The position numbers and the translations under genes were made by a program. Below, piece after piece: positions 15,918-26,018 of a DNA stretch of 64,000 bases. Every line of letters starts with the position of its first letter. Position 1 is the first letter of the stretch. The notes below the pieces were generated by a model that searched no databases, was not told the DNA's origin, and saw only the letters and a list, made by a program, of their open reading frames with translations. The stretch lies in assembly GCF_020524285.1 (NCBI RefSeq), contig NZ_JAIVKX010000005.1:124001-188000 (forward strand), read 5' to 3'. The stretch is from Alloyangia pacifica (GTDB lineage: Bacteria > Pseudomonadota > Alphaproteobacteria > Rhodobacterales > Rhodobacteraceae).

Positions 15918-17024
15918 TCAGCCCGCCATCAGCTCGACGAGCCTGTCGGTGTCCATCGCCCGGCAGATGCCATTCGCCGGGCGCGCCAGCGGTACGTCCT
16001 CGGCGGCGCAGAGCGCGTTGAGCACCGCCTCGTCGACCGCTTCGACGGCGGCCATGTAGACCGGATCGAGCAGCTCGTCGTTCAGGCAGGTCATCTGTCG
16101 CCATGGCCCCGAGAGCTGCGGCAGCGGCATCTCGTTGGCCGTCGAGAAGGCGAGGAAGATGTCGCCCGAGTTGTTGCCGCCGGGGCTTCCGGCGCGGCCG
16201 ATGCCGATGGCGGCGCGGCGCGACAGGCGCTCGAGCTGGCTGGACGACAGCGGCAGGTCGGTGGCGAGGATGACGATGATCGAGCCGCGCTCGGTCATCA
16301 TGTCGAGGATCCGGTGCTCGGGCATCTGCTCGCCGACCCGGCGCCCCGCGACTGTCAGCCAGGGCCGCAGCCCGTGGTTGGCCTGCACCAGCGCGCCGAG
16401 GGTGAAGGTCTGGCCGTCCACGTCCAGCTGCCGCGAGGCGCTGCCGGTGCCGCCCTTGAACTCGTAGCAGATCATCCCCGCGCCGCCGCCCGAGTTGCCC
16501 TCGGACACCGGGCCGGGCTTCGCGGCATCCAGCGCCCGACGCGCCAGCGCCTCGGTGACGTGCAGCCCGTTGATGTCGTTGAGCACGCCGTCGTAGGTCT
16601 CGGCCACCACCGGCATCGCCCAGAGGTGGTTGTCCTCCCAGGTGGCGCCATAGGTCTCGACCATCCAGCGCACCGCCGCCGTGTGGCAGGGGCCGATGGC
16701 GTGGGAGTTTGAGATCATGATCGGTCCGGCCAGCCAGCCGCCGTCGCGCACCCAATGCGCGCCGGTCATCTCGCCGTTGCCGTTGAGGCTGAACTGCCCG
16801 GCCCAGACCGGTTTCGGCTCGGGATCGCGGCCGCGCGGCAGGATCGCGGTGACGCCGGTCTGCACCTGGATGCCGCGGGTGGCGAGCGTGGGATCGCACG
16901 ATGACAGCAACTCGGTGGTGCCCACCTCGACCCCCTTCACGTCGGTGATGGCATTGAGCGGGCCGGGGGTGCCGGGCAGGGGAATGCCGAGATCGCGGGC
17001 GCGGGGTTTGGAAGTCTTGGTCAT
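15918..17024 (-). CDS. P1-family (DmpA-type) aminopeptidase/amidase
   Basis: 368 residues. DmpA-fold N-terminal nucleophile hydrolases cleave N-terminal D- or L-amino acids, amides or beta-peptides after self-cleavage before a serine. Seen: NAITDVKGVEVGTTEL, VWAGQFSLNGNGEMTGAHW, EGNSGGGAGMICYEFKGGTG, and the autoprocessing site ERGSIIVILATDLPL, with Ser as new N-terminus of the beta chain. The start overlaps the ABC permease stop by ATGA (17021-17024), so the enzyme is the fifth gene of the Pot-like operon and presumably processes what the importer brings in. No signal peptide, so cytoplasmic. Confidence 0.9.
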   Translation of the reverse strand: MTKTSKPRARDLGIPLPGTPGPLNAITDVKGVEVGTTELLSSCDPTLATRGIQVQTGVTAILPRGRDPEPKPVWAGQFSLNGNGEMTGAHWVRDGGWLAGPIMISNSHAIGPCHTAAVRWMVETYGATWEDNHLWAMPVVAETYDGVLNDINGLHVTEALARRALDAAKPGPVSEGNSGGGAGMICYEFKGGTGSASRQLDVDGQTFTLGALVQANHGLRPWLTVAGRRVGEQMPEHRILDMMTERGSIIVILATDLPLSSSQLERLSRRAAIGIGRAGSPGGNNSGDIFLAFSTANEMPLPQLSGPWRQMTCLNDELLDPVYMAAVEAVDEAVLNALCAAEDVPLARPANGICRAMDTDRLVELMAG

Positions 17025-17839
17025 TTCTGTCGTCTCGATCTGAAGTAGAGGCCGGCGGCGGCGATCACCAGCGTGAACAGCAGCATCAGCGTGGCGATGG
17101 CGTTGATCTCCGGCTTGATGCCGCGCCGGAGCAGCCCCCAGATGTGGATGGGCAGCGTGGTGTTGCCGGTGCCGGCGATGAAATAGGTGATCACCAGGTC
17201 GTCCATCGAGATGATGAACGCCAGCAGCCAGCCGCCCAGTATGCCCGGCGCGATGCCCGGCAGGGTCACCTTGCGGAAGGTCTGCGCCGGGGTCGCGCCA
17301 AGGTCGGCCGACGCCTCCTCGACGCTGGTGTCGACCTCGGCGAGCCGGGCCGAGACCGTCACGAAAACGTAGGAGATCAGGAAGGTCGACTGGCCGATGA
17401 TGATCGTCAGCATCGACAGGTTCATGCCGATGGTGATGAAGAAGATCAGCAGCGCGATGCCCAGCACGATGTCGGGCATGATCATCGGCACCATCATCAG
17501 AGTGCGGTAGAAGCGCGCCAGCCGGAACCGGTAGCGCGCCACGGCGAGCGCCAGCGCGGTGCCGCAGACGGTCGAGAAGACCGAGGTCGAAAGCGCCACG
17601 ATCAGGCTGGTGCGCACCGCACCCCAGAGCTGGTCGGTGCTGTCGACGAAGGTGGCGCTCTGGGTCAGCGAGGTCTCCATGCCGAAGAGCTGCCGGTACC
17701 AGTCCAGCGTGAAGCCGTCCCAGATCATCATGTTCAGCGTGTTGGCGTTGAACGAGTAGATCACCACCAGCAGGATCGGCGCGTAGACGAAGACGAAGAA
17801 GAGCAGCCCGTAGAGGCTCAGCAGGCGGCGCAGGATCAT
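17021..17839 (-). CDS. ABC importer permease, PotC type
   Basis: 272 residues with six membrane segments, inner-membrane permease of a polyamine/opine/phosphonate-class (PAAT-like, PotC) importer. Seen: YGLLFFVFVYAPILLVVIYSFNA near the start and the EAA loop EASADLGATPAQTFRKVTLPGIAPGI that docks on the ATPase (segment EASADLGATPAQTFRKVTLP). Start overlaps the PotB stop and end overlaps the aminopeptidase start, both by ATGA. Confidence 0.92.
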   Translation of the reverse strand: MILRRLLSLYGLLFFVFVYAPILLVVIYSFNANTLNMMIWDGFTLDWYRQLFGMETSLTQSATFVDSTDQLWGAVRTSLIVALSTSVFSTVCGTALALAVARYRFRLARFYRTLMMVPMIMPDIVLGIALLIFFITIGMNLSMLTIIIGQSTFLISYVFVTVSARLAEVDTSVEEASADLGATPAQTFRKVTLPGIAPGILGGWLLAFIISMDDLVITYFIAGTGNTTLPIHIWGLLRRGIKPEINAIATLMLLFTLVIAAAGLYFRSRRQK

Positions 17840-18720
17840 GACTGCGCCTCCTTCTTGGCCAGCCGGAACTGCGCGATCAGCAGCACCAGCACCGCGCTCA
17901 TCACCAGCATCGCCAGCGCCGAGCCGAAGGGCCAGTTGCGCGCCGAGAGGAACTGCTGCTCGATCAGGTTGCCGATCATCAGCACCTTCGCGCCGCCCAG
18001 CACCGAGGGCACGATGAAGTTGCCCAGGGCCGGGATGAAGGTGATGATCGAGCCACCGACGATGCCGGGCAGGGTGGCGGGCAGGATCACCTTGCGGAAG
18101 GTCTGGAAGCGCGTGGCGCCCAGGTCCGAGGAGGCCTCGATCTGCGCCATGTCCAGCTTCTCGATCGAGCCGTAGAGCGGCAGGAACATGAAGGGGATGA
18201 AGACATAGGTCATCCCGAGGATCACCGCGAAGTCGGTATAGAGGAACTCGATCGGGCCGCCGGTCAGCCCCAGCCCCATGAGTCCCTGGTTGAGAAACCC
18301 GGTCGGCCGCAGGATCAGCACCCAGGCAAACAGCCGCACGATCAGGCTGACGAAGAACGGCAGGGTGACGAGGAAGATCGCGAAGTCGCGCATCCCGGGC
18401 CGCATCCGGCTGATCCAGAAGGCGGCGGGGTAGCAGACAGCCAGGCTCGCAAGCACGGTCAGCGCCGCCAGTTTCAGCGAGCGCAGGAAGATCGCGATGT
18501 AGACCGGGTCGAACTTCTCGTAGCGCGTGTCGGCCCAGCCGAGGATGCGCCCGTAGTTCAGATGCGAGAAGATCCAGTCGACCCCGCCGTAGAGCCCCGG
18601 CGTCAGGAAGCTGTAGACCAGCATGATCAGCAGCGGGCCGAAGAAGAAGATCAGCAGGAAGACCGTCGGCACGCCGAGCAGGCCGACGAGCTGCAGCAGC
18701 TTGCGGCGTGCGAGGCTCAT
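17836..18720 (-). CDS. ABC importer permease, PotB type
   Basis: 294 residues, six membrane segments, partner of the PotC-like permease. Seen: [20 protein letters not shown] near the N-terminus and the coupling EAA loop [20 protein letters not shown] near residues 195-215. It overlaps the ATPase stop (18717-18720) and the PotC start (17836-17839) by four bases each, so the subunits are translationally coupled. Confidence 0.92.
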   Translation of the reverse strand: MSLARRKLLQLVGLLGVPTVFLLIFFFGPLLIMLVYSFLTPGLYGGVDWIFSHLNYGRILGWADTRYEKFDPVYIAIFLRSLKLAALTVLASLAVCYPAAFWISRMRPGMRDFAIFLVTLPFFVSLIVRLFAWVLILRPTGFLNQGLMGLGLTGGPIEFLYTDFAVILGMTYVFIPFMFLPLYGSIEKLDMAQIEASSDLGATRFQTFRKVILPATLPGIVGGSIITFIPALGNFIVPSVLGGAKVLMIGNLIEQQFLSARNWPFGSALAMLVMSAVLVLLIAQFRLAKKEAQS

Positions 18721-19778
18721 GGCGCGGCCTCGTCGATCAGGTGCAGCCCCTGCGCGGGCGCATAGAGGGTGATCTCGGAGCCGAGGCAGGGCAGCGCCCC
18801 GCCGCTGCGCAGCAGCGCATGCATTGTGCCGTGGGCCGGCGTTTCCAGCGCAATCTGGTGATCGGTGCCGGTGTAATAGGTCTCGCGGATCGTGCCGGTG
18901 AAGCTGAGCGCGTGGCCGTCGGGTGGGGTGACCGAGAGCGCCTCGGGGCGCAGCAGCAGCGTCGCCTCGCCGGGGGCGTGCGGGGTGGCAAAGCTCTGGC
19001 CGTCTGGCAGGCAGCCGCGCCCGCTCGTGACCGTCACGGGCAGCAGGTTGCTCTCGCCAAGGAAGTCGGCGGTGAACAGGTTGGCGGGCGTCTGGTAGAG
19101 CTCGGTCGGCGCGCCGATCTGCTGGATCTGCCCATGTGCCAGCACGGCGATCCGGTCGGACATGGTCAGTGCCTCTTCCTGGTCGTGGGTGACGAAGATG
19201 AAGCCGATCCCGAGCTCGCGCTGCAGGGCCTTCAGCTCCTGCTGCATCTTCTGGCGCAGGTTCTTGTCGAGCGCAGAGAGCGGCTCGTCGAGCAGCAGCA
19301 GCTTGGGTTTCGCGGCGAGCGCCCGCGCCAGCGCCACGCGCTGCTGCTGGCCGCCGGAGAGCTGCTGGATCGAGCGCTTCTCCATGCCCGCGAGGCCGAC
19401 CAGTTCCAGCATCTCGCCGACGCGGGTGCGGATCTCGCGCTTGTCGCGCCCGGCGATCTCCAGCGCATAGCCGACGTTGCGCGCCACGCTCATGTGGCCG
19501 AAGAGCGCGTAGCGCTGGAACACGGTGTTCACCGGCCGGCGGTGCGCCGGCATCTGGGTGACGGCGCTGCCGTCGATCAGCACCTCGCCCGCGTCCAGCG
19601 TCTCGAAGCCGCTGATGGTGCGCAGAAGCGTGGTCTTGCCGCAGCCCGAGGGGCCGAGCAGGGTGACGAACTCGGCGCTGGCCAGCTTCAGCGAGATACC
19701 GTCGAGCGCGGTCATGGTGCCGCCCTCTGGGGTCCGGAAGGACTTGCGGGCGTCGATGATTTCAAGCGGGGAGGGCAT
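18717..19778 (-). CDS. ABC importer ATPase, PotA type
   Basis: 353 residues. Seen: Walker [11 protein letters not shown]-loop [11 protein letters not shown], signature [15 protein letters not shown], Walker [15 protein letters not shown]-loop VTHDQEEA, and a C-terminal TOBE-like domain (about 265-350) usual for PotA/FbpC/CysA ATPases. Two starts are possible: 19778, with AGGA upstream, and 19841, which overlaps the binding-protein stop by ATGA but has no ribosome site and adds 21 atypical residues. It powers uptake by the PotB/PotC-like permeases. Confidence 0.92.
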   Translation of the reverse strand: MPSPLEIIDARKSFRTPEGGTMTALDGISLKLASAEFVTLLGPSGCGKTTLLRTISGFETLDAGEVLIDGSAVTQMPAHRRPVNTVFQRYALFGHMSVARNVGYALEIAGRDKREIRTRVGEMLELVGLAGMEKRSIQQLSGGQQQRVALARALAAKPKLLLLDEPLSALDKNLRQKMQQELKALQRELGIGFIFVTHDQEEALTMSDRIAVLAHGQIQQIGAPTELYQTPANLFTADFLGESNLLPVTVTSGRGCLPDGQSFATPHAPGEATLLLRPEALSVTPPDGHALSFTGTIRETYYTGTDHQIALETPAHGTMHALLRSGGALPCLGSEITLYAPAQGLHLIDEAAP

Positions 19779-19837
19779 GGGCGTGCGGTCCTGCGAGCCG
19801 GCGGGGAGGAGCCCCGCCGGGTAGGTGTCAAAGGGCG

Positions 19838-20860
19838 TCATTGCGCGGTCTTGATGCGCGTCCACTCGGAGTTGTAGAGCTGCAGGTCGCGGCCCAGGTC
19901 CTCGAAGATCTGCAGCTTTTCCATGACGTCCTGCGACGGGTAGATGGTTGCGTTGCCGGCGATCTCCTCGGGGATCAGCTTCTGTGCGGGCAGGTTCGGC
20001 GTGCCGTTCATCTGCTGCTCGACGTTGAGCGCGGCGATCTCGGGGCGCAGGTAAAACTCGAGGAACTTCTTGGCGGCGTCCTTGTTGGGCGCCGACTCCA
20101 GCACGCAGATGTCCTCCTGGTACATGGTCGCGCCTTCCTTGGGGATCATGTAGCCGATGGTGTCCGGGTTTTCCGACACGTAGAGGTTCGCGCCCACGTA
20201 CCAATGCGCCGCCGCCACGTCGCCCGAGATCACCTGCGGAACGGAATCGTAGGTGAAGGCGGTGACGCCGTCGATGTGGTCGATGATGTAATCCGCCGCC
20301 GCCTCGACCTCGGCCGGATCGGTGGAGTTCACCGAGTTGCCGTTCACGATCAGGCCGATGCCGATGGTCTCGCGCAGGTCGTCGAGCAGAGTGATCTTCT
20401 TGCCCGCGGCGCCGAGGGCGAAGAAGTCCTCCCAGCTCTTGATGTCGCCGGCCAGCTCCTTGTTGTAGACCACGCCGACGTTGCCCCAGGCGTAGGGCAG
20501 GCAATACTCGGCATCGGGGTCGGTCTGCGCGCGCACGAACTGCGGGTCGATGTTCTCGAAGCCGGGCGCTTTGCCGATGTCGGTCTTTGCCAGCAGGCCG
20601 AGCTGGAACATGATGTCGTGCATGTGCACCGAGGGGAACACGATGTCGTAGCCCGTCGCGCCGGCCTGGATCTTCGCCAGCATCTCCTCGTTCGAGCCGT
20701 AGCTGTCGAGGGTGATCTCGATGCCGGTCTCCTCGGTGAAGGCCTCGAGCACGGCGGGGTTGATGTAATCGCCCCAGTTGTAGATCGACAACGTCTCGGC
20801 GGAGGCCGCCAGAGGCGCCAGAACAAGCGCCGTGGTTGCGGCAAGATGCATCTTTTTCAT
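19838..20860 (-). CDS. ABC importer substrate-binding protein, PotD/PotF type
   Basis: 340 residues, first gene of the importer operon. Seen: signal peptide [21 protein letters not shown], then [28 protein letters not shown]-type N-terminus ([10 protein letters not shown] is the polyamine-binding-protein hallmark), [14 protein letters not shown], and [14 protein letters not shown]. The family binds putrescine, spermidine or related amines in the periplasm. Linkage to a DmpA amidase suggests an amide- or amino-acyl-amine ligand instead of a plain polyamine; this is inference. Confidence 0.93.
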   Translation of the reverse strand: MKKMHLAATTALVLAPLAASAETLSIYNWGDYINPAVLEAFTEETGIEITLDSYGSNEEMLAKIQAGATGYDIVFPSVHMHDIMFQLGLLAKTDIGKAPGFENIDPQFVRAQTDPDAEYCLPYAWGNVGVVYNKELAGDIKSWEDFFALGAAGKKITLLDDLRETIGIGLIVNGNSVNSTDPAEVEAAADYIIDHIDGVTAFTYDSVPQVISGDVAAAHWYVGANLYVSENPDTIGYMIPKEGATMYQEDICVLESAPNKDAAKKFLEFYLRPEIAALNVEQQMNGTPNLPAQKLIPEEIAGNATIYPSQDVMEKLQIFEDLGRDLQLYNSEWTRIKTAQ

Positions 20861-20972
20861 GGTTTCGGTGACTCCCTGTCAGGCGGTTTTTCGGTTTTGC
20901 CTTGAGTCGCCAAAATGGTTCGATACTGTCTTTTTCGTCAAATGTTAGTTTTCTGTCATTGGGAGATCTGCC

Positions 20973-21839
20973 ATGTCACACGGGTTTGCGTCCTATGCCG
21001 AGGCGCCGATTGATGATTTCGTAAGCAGAGTCGAGGAAGGCATGGCCTCGCTGCCCAAGCAGGAGGCAAAGGTTGCGCAGTACTTCTTGCTCAACCTCAA
21101 CTCGATCTCCTTCGAGACCGGCAAGTCCATCGCCCAGAAGGCGGGCGTGGCCGAGATCACCGTGGGTCGCATGCTGCGCCGCTTCGGCTGCGCGGGCATG
21201 AAGGAGTTCAAGGCGATGCTGCGGCACCGCTACTCGGTCACCGGCGAGAGCCTCGCCGATGACAGCGCCGAACTGCCGGGCGACTGGCAGGAGCAGATGA
21301 ACGCCGAGCTGCGCGCGGTCAGCACCGTCTACGCCAAGATCAACACCCCCGCCTTCCAGGCCGCAGAGCGCTACCTCGGCACCGCCGAGGAGGTCTATGT
21401 CACCGGGTTCCAGACCGTGCGCGGACTGGCCGAGGACACGGCGCGGCGGCTGGCGCTGGCGCGGCCGCGCGTGCGCTTCCTGTCCGGCCATGACAGCATG
21501 CTGTCGGAATGGCTCGACCCGCCTGCGCCGGGCGGCAGTTGCCTGCTGATCATCGACGTCATCCCCTATGCCGCCGAAAGCGAGACGCTGGCGCGCATGG
21601 CGCGCGAGCAGGGGCGCGACGTGGTGGTGGTGACCGACGAGTATTGCCACTGGGCGCATGAGGTGACCGACGCAGTGATCAACACCCCCTCGAAGACCGG
21701 GTTGTTCCTCGAGTCGCTGCTCGGCCTCACCGCCGCGACCAGCCTGCTGATCCACGCCACGGCGCATGGCACCGGGCGCGACATGGATGCGCGCATGCGC
21801 GACTGGAAGCGGCTGGCGCAGCGGATCGGCATCTTCTGA
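20973..21839 (+). CDS. RpiR/MurR family regulator with SIS domain
   Basis: 288 residues. N-terminal HTH_6 (about 15-90: [20 protein letters not shown], then [20 protein letters not shown]) and a SIS sugar-isomerase-like domain (about 130-270) that binds a phosphorylated or small metabolite. Divergent from the potD-like gene with a 112-base spacer, so the likely regulator of the importer-aminopeptidase operon. A weak inverted repeat TTTTG (20895-20899)/CAAAA (20911-20915) lies in that spacer. RpiR proteins usually sense sugar phosphates, an odd match to an amine importer. Confidence 0.9.
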   Translation: MSHGFASYAEAPIDDFVSRVEEGMASLPKQEAKVAQYFLLNLNSISFETGKSIAQKAGVAEITVGRMLRRFGCAGMKEFKAMLRHRYSVTGESLADDSAELPGDWQEQMNAELRAVSTVYAKINTPAFQAAERYLGTAEEVYVTGFQTVRGLAEDTARRLALARPRVRFLSGHDSMLSEWLDPPAPGGSCLLIIDVIPYAAESETLARMAREQGRDVVVVTDEYCHWAHEVTDAVINTPSKTGLFLESLLGLTAATSLLIHATAHGTGRDMDARMRDWKRLAQRIGIF

Positions 21840-21943
21840 GCTGCACCTTCGCCGCGCCGGGTCTTGGCGGTGCGGGGCGATCTCCGCTAGATGGAAGGCA
21901 AGCTGCGACGGGGAGGCGCGCCATCGAAAACCCATCACGCCTT

Positions 21944-22894
21944 TTGGCCAGGCTGCGCTTCCGGCAGGTCCGCTGCTTCCTGGAAGTGGCGCAGCGTGGC
22001 AGTTTCATGGCCGCGGCAGAGGTGCTGGGGCTGACCCAGCCCGCTGTCTCGCGCTCGATCCGCGAACTGGAGACGACGCTCGACGTCACCCTTTTCGACC
22101 GCTCCCAGCGCGGGGCTGTGCTGACGGTGCATGGCCGCAAGCTCTTCGACGCCGCCGAGGCGGCCATGGCGCTGCTGACCGAAGGGCTGCAGGCGACACA
22201 GGACATGGGCGGCAGCCGCGAACTGCTGCGCATCGGGGCGCTGCCCAATGTCTGCGGGCTGACGCTGCCGGGGATCATCGAGGATTTCCAGGAGATCTAC
22301 CCGCGGACCACGGTGCGCGTCGTCTCGGGCTCCAACGCGGACCTCCTGGCGCGGCTGCGGCAGGGGGCGCTCGACGTGGTCATCGGGCGGCTGTCGGATT
22401 CCACCGCCATGCACGGGCTGAGCTTCCAGCATCTCTACGACGAGTCAATCGTCTTTGCCGTGGGGACCGAGCATCCGGTGGCGCAGAGCGGCGTGACGCC
22501 GGAGCTCCGCGCGCTGCTCGAGCAGCCGATGCTGGCGCCCATTCCCGGCACGATCATCCGCCAGGAATTGGAGCGCTTCCTGTTCAAGAGCGGCTTCGTC
22601 GCGCCGGACTTCGCGCTCGAGTCGATCGACGCGGGCTTCATCAACAAGACCATCCGCGCCTCGACCCATGTCGTGGTGACGGTCGAGGCGCTGGTGGCCG
22701 ACGCGCGGGCGGCGGGGCACGTCGTGGTGCTGCCGATCTCGGACCCGGCGCTGAAGGGGCCGGTGGGGCTGACCACGCTGCCCGGGGGGCCGGAAGGACC
22801 GGCGATGCGGACGCTGCTGGGCATGTTCCGAGAGCGCCTGTCCCGCGCGCCGCGTCATACCAATAATGATATGAAAGAAGCCGAGAAGGAATAG
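21944..22894 (+). CDS. LysR-type regulator of the TAXI/sulfatase operon
   Basis: 316 residues. Helix-turn-helix at 4-63 (FRQVRCFLEVAQRGSFMAAA, then LTQPAVSRSIRELE) and a periplasmic-binding-like effector domain; the RFRQVRCFLEVA start resembles PcaQ/CbbR-like regulators of aromatic catabolism. The start codon is uncertain: TTG at 21944 has no ribosome site, while a strong GGGAGG at 21911-21916 is correctly spaced for an in-frame ATC at 21923 (no in-frame ATG exists between the upstream gene and here). It precedes the TAXI receptor by 65 bases on the same strand and probably activates that operon. Confidence 0.88.
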   Translation: MARLRFRQVRCFLEVAQRGSFMAAAEVLGLTQPAVSRSIRELETTLDVTLFDRSQRGAVLTVHGRKLFDAAEAAMALLTEGLQATQDMGGSRELLRIGALPNVCGLTLPGIIEDFQEIYPRTTVRVVSGSNADLLARLRQGALDVVIGRLSDSTAMHGLSFQHLYDESIVFAVGTEHPVAQSGVTPELRALLEQPMLAPIPGTIIRQELERFLFKSGFVAPDFALESIDAGFINKTIRASTHVVVTVEALVADARAAGHVVVLPISDPALKGPVGLTTLPGGPEGPAMRTLLGMFRERLSRAPRHTNNDMKEAEKE

Positions 22895-22959
22895 GTCATT
22901 CCCGCGTGCATGATATATTCTCCCGTCCCAGAGGAGAAATCCGAACCGGAGGAGAGCGG

Positions 22960-23970
22960 ATGTTCAAGACCCTGAAATTCATGACCGTGGCAGCGGTCCT
23001 GGCGGGCGCCAGCCTGCCCGCCAGCGCCGAGACGCTGGGCATCGAGGGCGGCGGTAGCGCCTCGCTCACCGGCATCGTGCCGCAGACCTGGGCGCAGTTC
23101 ACCGCCGGTGCGGGCTATGATCTGCAGGTCTCGCTCGGGCAGGCGCTGACCCGCTCGGCGATGAAGGTCGGTGCGGGCCAGCTCGATCTCGCGGTGGTGC
23201 CGCCGCCCGCCTATGGCGCCATGTCGCGCGGCGTCGGCCCCTACGAGAAGACCGCCAAGCAGGCGCAGGTCTTTGCCGGCAACATGCGCATGCTGTTCAC
23301 CTTCCCGGGTGGCTCGTTCCATCCCATCGTCTGGGCCGACAGCGGCATCGAGAGCTGGGAGGATATCAAGGGCAAGCGCGTCTACGTCGGTCCGCCCGCC
23401 GGTGCGGCGGCCAACCAGGCCCGCGGCATGGTGCGCGAGGCCAGCGGCGGCTTCGAGGACGGCACCGACTACGAGGGCATCCGCCTGCCGTGGGAAGCCT
23501 CGAGCCAGGCGTTCCAGGACGGCCAGTTCGACATGTACATCATGTCCGCGGCCGTGGGTCAGCAATCGGTGCAGGAACTGAGCCTGCAGCGCGAGATCCG
23601 GGTGCTCGGCGTGGCCGATGACATCGTGGCGGGCGACGGCTGGGCCGATTACCTCGTGGACCAAGCCGTGCGCACCGATGTTGTGCCGGCCGGCACCTAC
23701 CAGGGGCAGGCCAATGGCGACGCCGATCAGAACATCATGGTCACCGTGATGATGATGGGCGCCAACAAGGATCTGTCGGACGAGGCGGCCTACGCGCTGA
23801 CCAAGTCCTTCTTCGACAACCTCGATGCCATGAAGTCGGCCAACGCGCTGCTGTCGCGGATCAACACCGACGATCCCTTCGCGGGCGCCAACATGCCGGT
23901 CCACCCCGGCGCCGCGCGCTACTACGAGGAACAGGGCATCACCATTCCGGACGCGCTGAAAGCGGAGTGA
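22960..23970 (+). CDS. TAXI-family TRAP solute receptor
   Basis: 336 residues. Signal peptide MFKTLKFMTVAAVLAGASLP, cleaved after ASA before ETLGIEGG. TAXI receptors are the second class of TRAP binding proteins and work with a fused DctQM permease, which is the next gene. Seen: IEGGGSASLTG, WEDIKGKRVYVGPPAGAAAN (family hallmark), and QFDMYIMSAAVGQQSVQELS. The start at 22960 is preceded by GGAGGAG; an in-frame ATG at 22906 has no signal-peptide logic. Ligand unknown; the downstream sulfatase suggests a sulfated organic compound. Confidence 0.92.
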   Translation: MFKTLKFMTVAAVLAGASLPASAETLGIEGGGSASLTGIVPQTWAQFTAGAGYDLQVSLGQALTRSAMKVGAGQLDLAVVPPPAYGAMSRGVGPYEKTAKQAQVFAGNMRMLFTFPGGSFHPIVWADSGIESWEDIKGKRVYVGPPAGAAANQARGMVREASGGFEDGTDYEGIRLPWEASSQAFQDGQFDMYIMSAAVGQQSVQELSLQREIRVLGVADDIVAGDGWADYLVDQAVRTDVVPAGTYQGQANGDADQNIMVTVMMMGANKDLSDEAAYALTKSFFDNLDAMKSANALLSRINTDDPFAGANMPVHPGAARYYEEQGITIPDALKAE

Positions 23971-24007
23971 TCCGGAACCCGGCGCTGCGCCGGACCTGAC
24001 GAACCTT

Positions 24008-24031
24008 CCCCGGCCCGCGCGAGGGCCGGGG
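24008..24031 (+). other. Intercistronic stem-loop after the TAXI receptor gene
   Basis: Perfect 9-base-pair stem (CCCCGGCCC at 24008-24016 with 24023-24031) and a 6-base loop in the 110-base gap between receptor and permease genes. No T-run, so message stabilisation rather than termination is the likely job. Confidence 0.6.
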
Positions 24032-24080
24032 CACCGCCGAGCCACGGCGAAGGGCCCGCCCCGGGCCGGGAGGAGATCTC

Positions 24081-26018
24081 ATGACAGTTTCGATTGCACG
24101 CAGGGTGAAGGCCTTGCATTGGGCAGGTCTTGCCGTTGGACTTGTCATCGCCCTTGCCGGGCTCGCCAACGTTCTGCCGACCTACGGCGTCCTGCCGCGC
24201 GTCGGACCGTTCGAGCTCGACTGGTTCCGGCCGCTGTTCTACTGGCTGTGCTTCCTGAGCTTCCTGATCTGGGACGCGCTGCGCCTGACCCGCGACGAGA
24301 AGCTCACCGCCTTCCACCTGATCGGCTACGCCATCGCGCTGGGGCTGATGAGCTGGGTGTCCTGGGATTACTACCAGGTCTCGATGATCCTGAAGGACAG
24401 CTTCATGTTCTTCTCGGCCCGCGAGGCCTGGATGGCGGCGATCCCCGCCGTGCTGTCGATCATCGCCTGCTGGCGGCTCTGGGGCGCGCCCATCGCCATT
24501 CTCGGCGCCGTGGTCTTCGGCTATCTCGCCACCGGCCCTTACTGGCCCGGGGTCTTCCAGACCGTGGTCGGCGACATGAACGAGTTCATCGCCCAGAACA
24601 CCTGGTACGACGCCAGCCAGGGCATCCTCGGCAATATCATGGGCATCGTGCTGTCAACCGTGCTGCCCTTCATCATCCTCGGCGCGGTGCTCGAAGGCTG
24701 CGGCGCGGGCGGCTCGATGATCCGCATCTCCTTCCACCTGATGCGCCGCTTCCGCGGCGGGCCGGCCTATGCGGCGATCTCCGCCTCGGCGCTCTTCGGC
24801 ACCGTCTCGGGCAGCGCCGTGGCCAACGTGGTCGGCACCGGCGTGGTCACCATCCCGATGATCCGCCGCCGCGGCTTTTCCGGCAATTTCGCGGGCGCCG
24901 TCGAGGCCGCCGCCTCCACCGGCGGGCAGATCCTGCCGCCCATCATGGGCGCCGCCGCGCTGGTCATGGCCGATATCGTCGGCGTCAGCTACCTCGCGGT
25001 GATCCTCGCCGTGCTGATCCCCGCCATTGCCTATTACGTCAGCCTCTTCCTCGCGGTCTTCTTCGAGGCCGAGAAGCTCGGCATCACCGCGCGCGAGGAA
25101 GACGAGGCGATCGAGCCGCCCGCCGGGCAGGACTGGATCAACCTCGCGCTGGTCTTCGGGCCGATCGCGCTGATCGTCTGGCTGCTGGTCTCGGGCCTGT
25201 CTCCCGCCGGGGCCTCCATCGCGGCGATCTTCCTGCTGTTCCCGATGAGTTTCATCAACCCCGAGATCCGCCGTGCGCCGTGGAAGCTGATCGAAGCGCT
25301 GGCCGAGGGCGGCAAGACCGTCGCGCAGCTGGCCATCGCCATCGCCATGGTCGGCATCGTGGTCTCGACGCTGAACGCCACCGGCATCCCGACCAAATTC
25401 GCCGTGCTGCTGGCCAATGCCGCGAGCAGCTCGCTGATGGCCGCCCTGCTGATCGCCGCCGCCGGTTGCATCGTGCTGGGCATGGGCATGCCGACGCTGC
25501 CCGCCTATATCGCCATCGTCGCCGTCATGGGCCCCACGCTCACCGGCTTCGGCGTCGAGCTGCTGACCGCCCATATGTTCGTCTTCTTCTTCGGGGTCGC
25601 CTCGGTGATCACCCCGCCGGTGGCCATCGCGGCCTATGCCGCGGCCTCGATCTCCAAGGGCAAGCCGATCGGCACGGCGGTCGAGGCGACGCGGATCGGC
25701 GCGATGATCTTCCTCGTGCCCTTCGCCTTCGTCTACAACCCGGCGCTGCTCTTGGGCACCGAGGCTGCCGCCGCTGCCTCGCTCGGCTTCGTCGCCTTCT
25801 CGCTGCTGACGCTGGCGGCCTCGCTCTACCTGGCCTCGAGCGCGCTCATCGGCTTCGACAAGCAGCGCCTGCCGGGCTGGGAGCGCCTGCTGCGCCTCGC
25901 CTGCGCCGCAACCCTCCTGTCGCCCTACGTGCTGGCCGGTGCCGCCGCGCTGGGTCTGGGCGTCGCGCTCGCCGTCTGGCGTCGCACCAGCAAACTTCAA
26001 CCCGCCGAGGCCCTCTGA
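24081..26018 (+). CDS. TRAP transporter fused permease (DctQM, TAXI type)
   Basis: 645 residues: an N-terminal four-helix DctQ-like part (about 1-160) fused to a DctM-like part with more than ten segments. Seen: SASALFGTVSGSAVANVVGT, TIPMIRRRGFSGNFAGAVEAAASTGGQILPP-type segment (GAVEAAASTGGQILPPIMGA), GMGMPTLPAYIAIVAVMG, all hallmarks of TAXI permeases. Ribosome site GGGAGGAG before ATG. Its stop overlaps the sulfatase start (TGATG, 26016-26020), tying transport and desulfation together. Confidence 0.94.
   Translation: MTVSIARRVKALHWAGLAVGLVIALAGLANVLPTYGVLPRVGPFELDWFRPLFYWLCFLSFLIWDALRLTRDEKLTAFHLIGYAIALGLMSWVSWDYYQVSMILKDSFMFFSAREAWMAAIPAVLSIIACWRLWGAPIAILGAVVFGYLATGPYWPGVFQTVVGDMNEFIAQNTWYDASQGILGNIMGIVLSTVLPFIILGAVLEGCGAGGSMIRISFHLMRRFRGGPAYAAISASALFGTVSGSAVANVVGTGVVTIPMIRRRGFSGNFAGAVEAAASTGGQILPPIMGAAALVMADIVGVSYLAVILAVLIPAIAYYVSLFLAVFFEAEKLGITAREEDEAIEPPAGQDWINLALVFGPIALIVWLLVSGLSPAGASIAAIFLLFPMSFINPEIRRAPWKLIEALAEGGKTVAQLAIAIAMVGIVVSTLNATGIPTKFAVLLANAASSSLMAALLIAAAGCIVLGMGMPTLPAYIAIVAVMGPTLTGFGVELLTAHMFVFFFGVASVITPPVAIAAYAAASISKGKPIGTAVEATRIGAMIFLVPFAFVYNPALLLGTEAAAAASLGFVAFSLLTLAASLYLASSALIGFDKQRLPGWERLLRLACAATLLSPYVLAGAAALGLGVALAVWRRTSKLQPAEAL

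Noticed and set aside
19779-20504. 595-residue version of the ABC ATPase
   Set aside because: The extra 240 residues are antisense-like in composition and overlap the substrate-binding-protein gene; Walker A position fits a start at 19778 or 19841.
24119-26017. Long in-frame extension of the sulfatase backwards through the TRAP permease
   Set aside because: The permease frame is unmistakable, and the sulfatase begins at the overlapping ATG at 26018.
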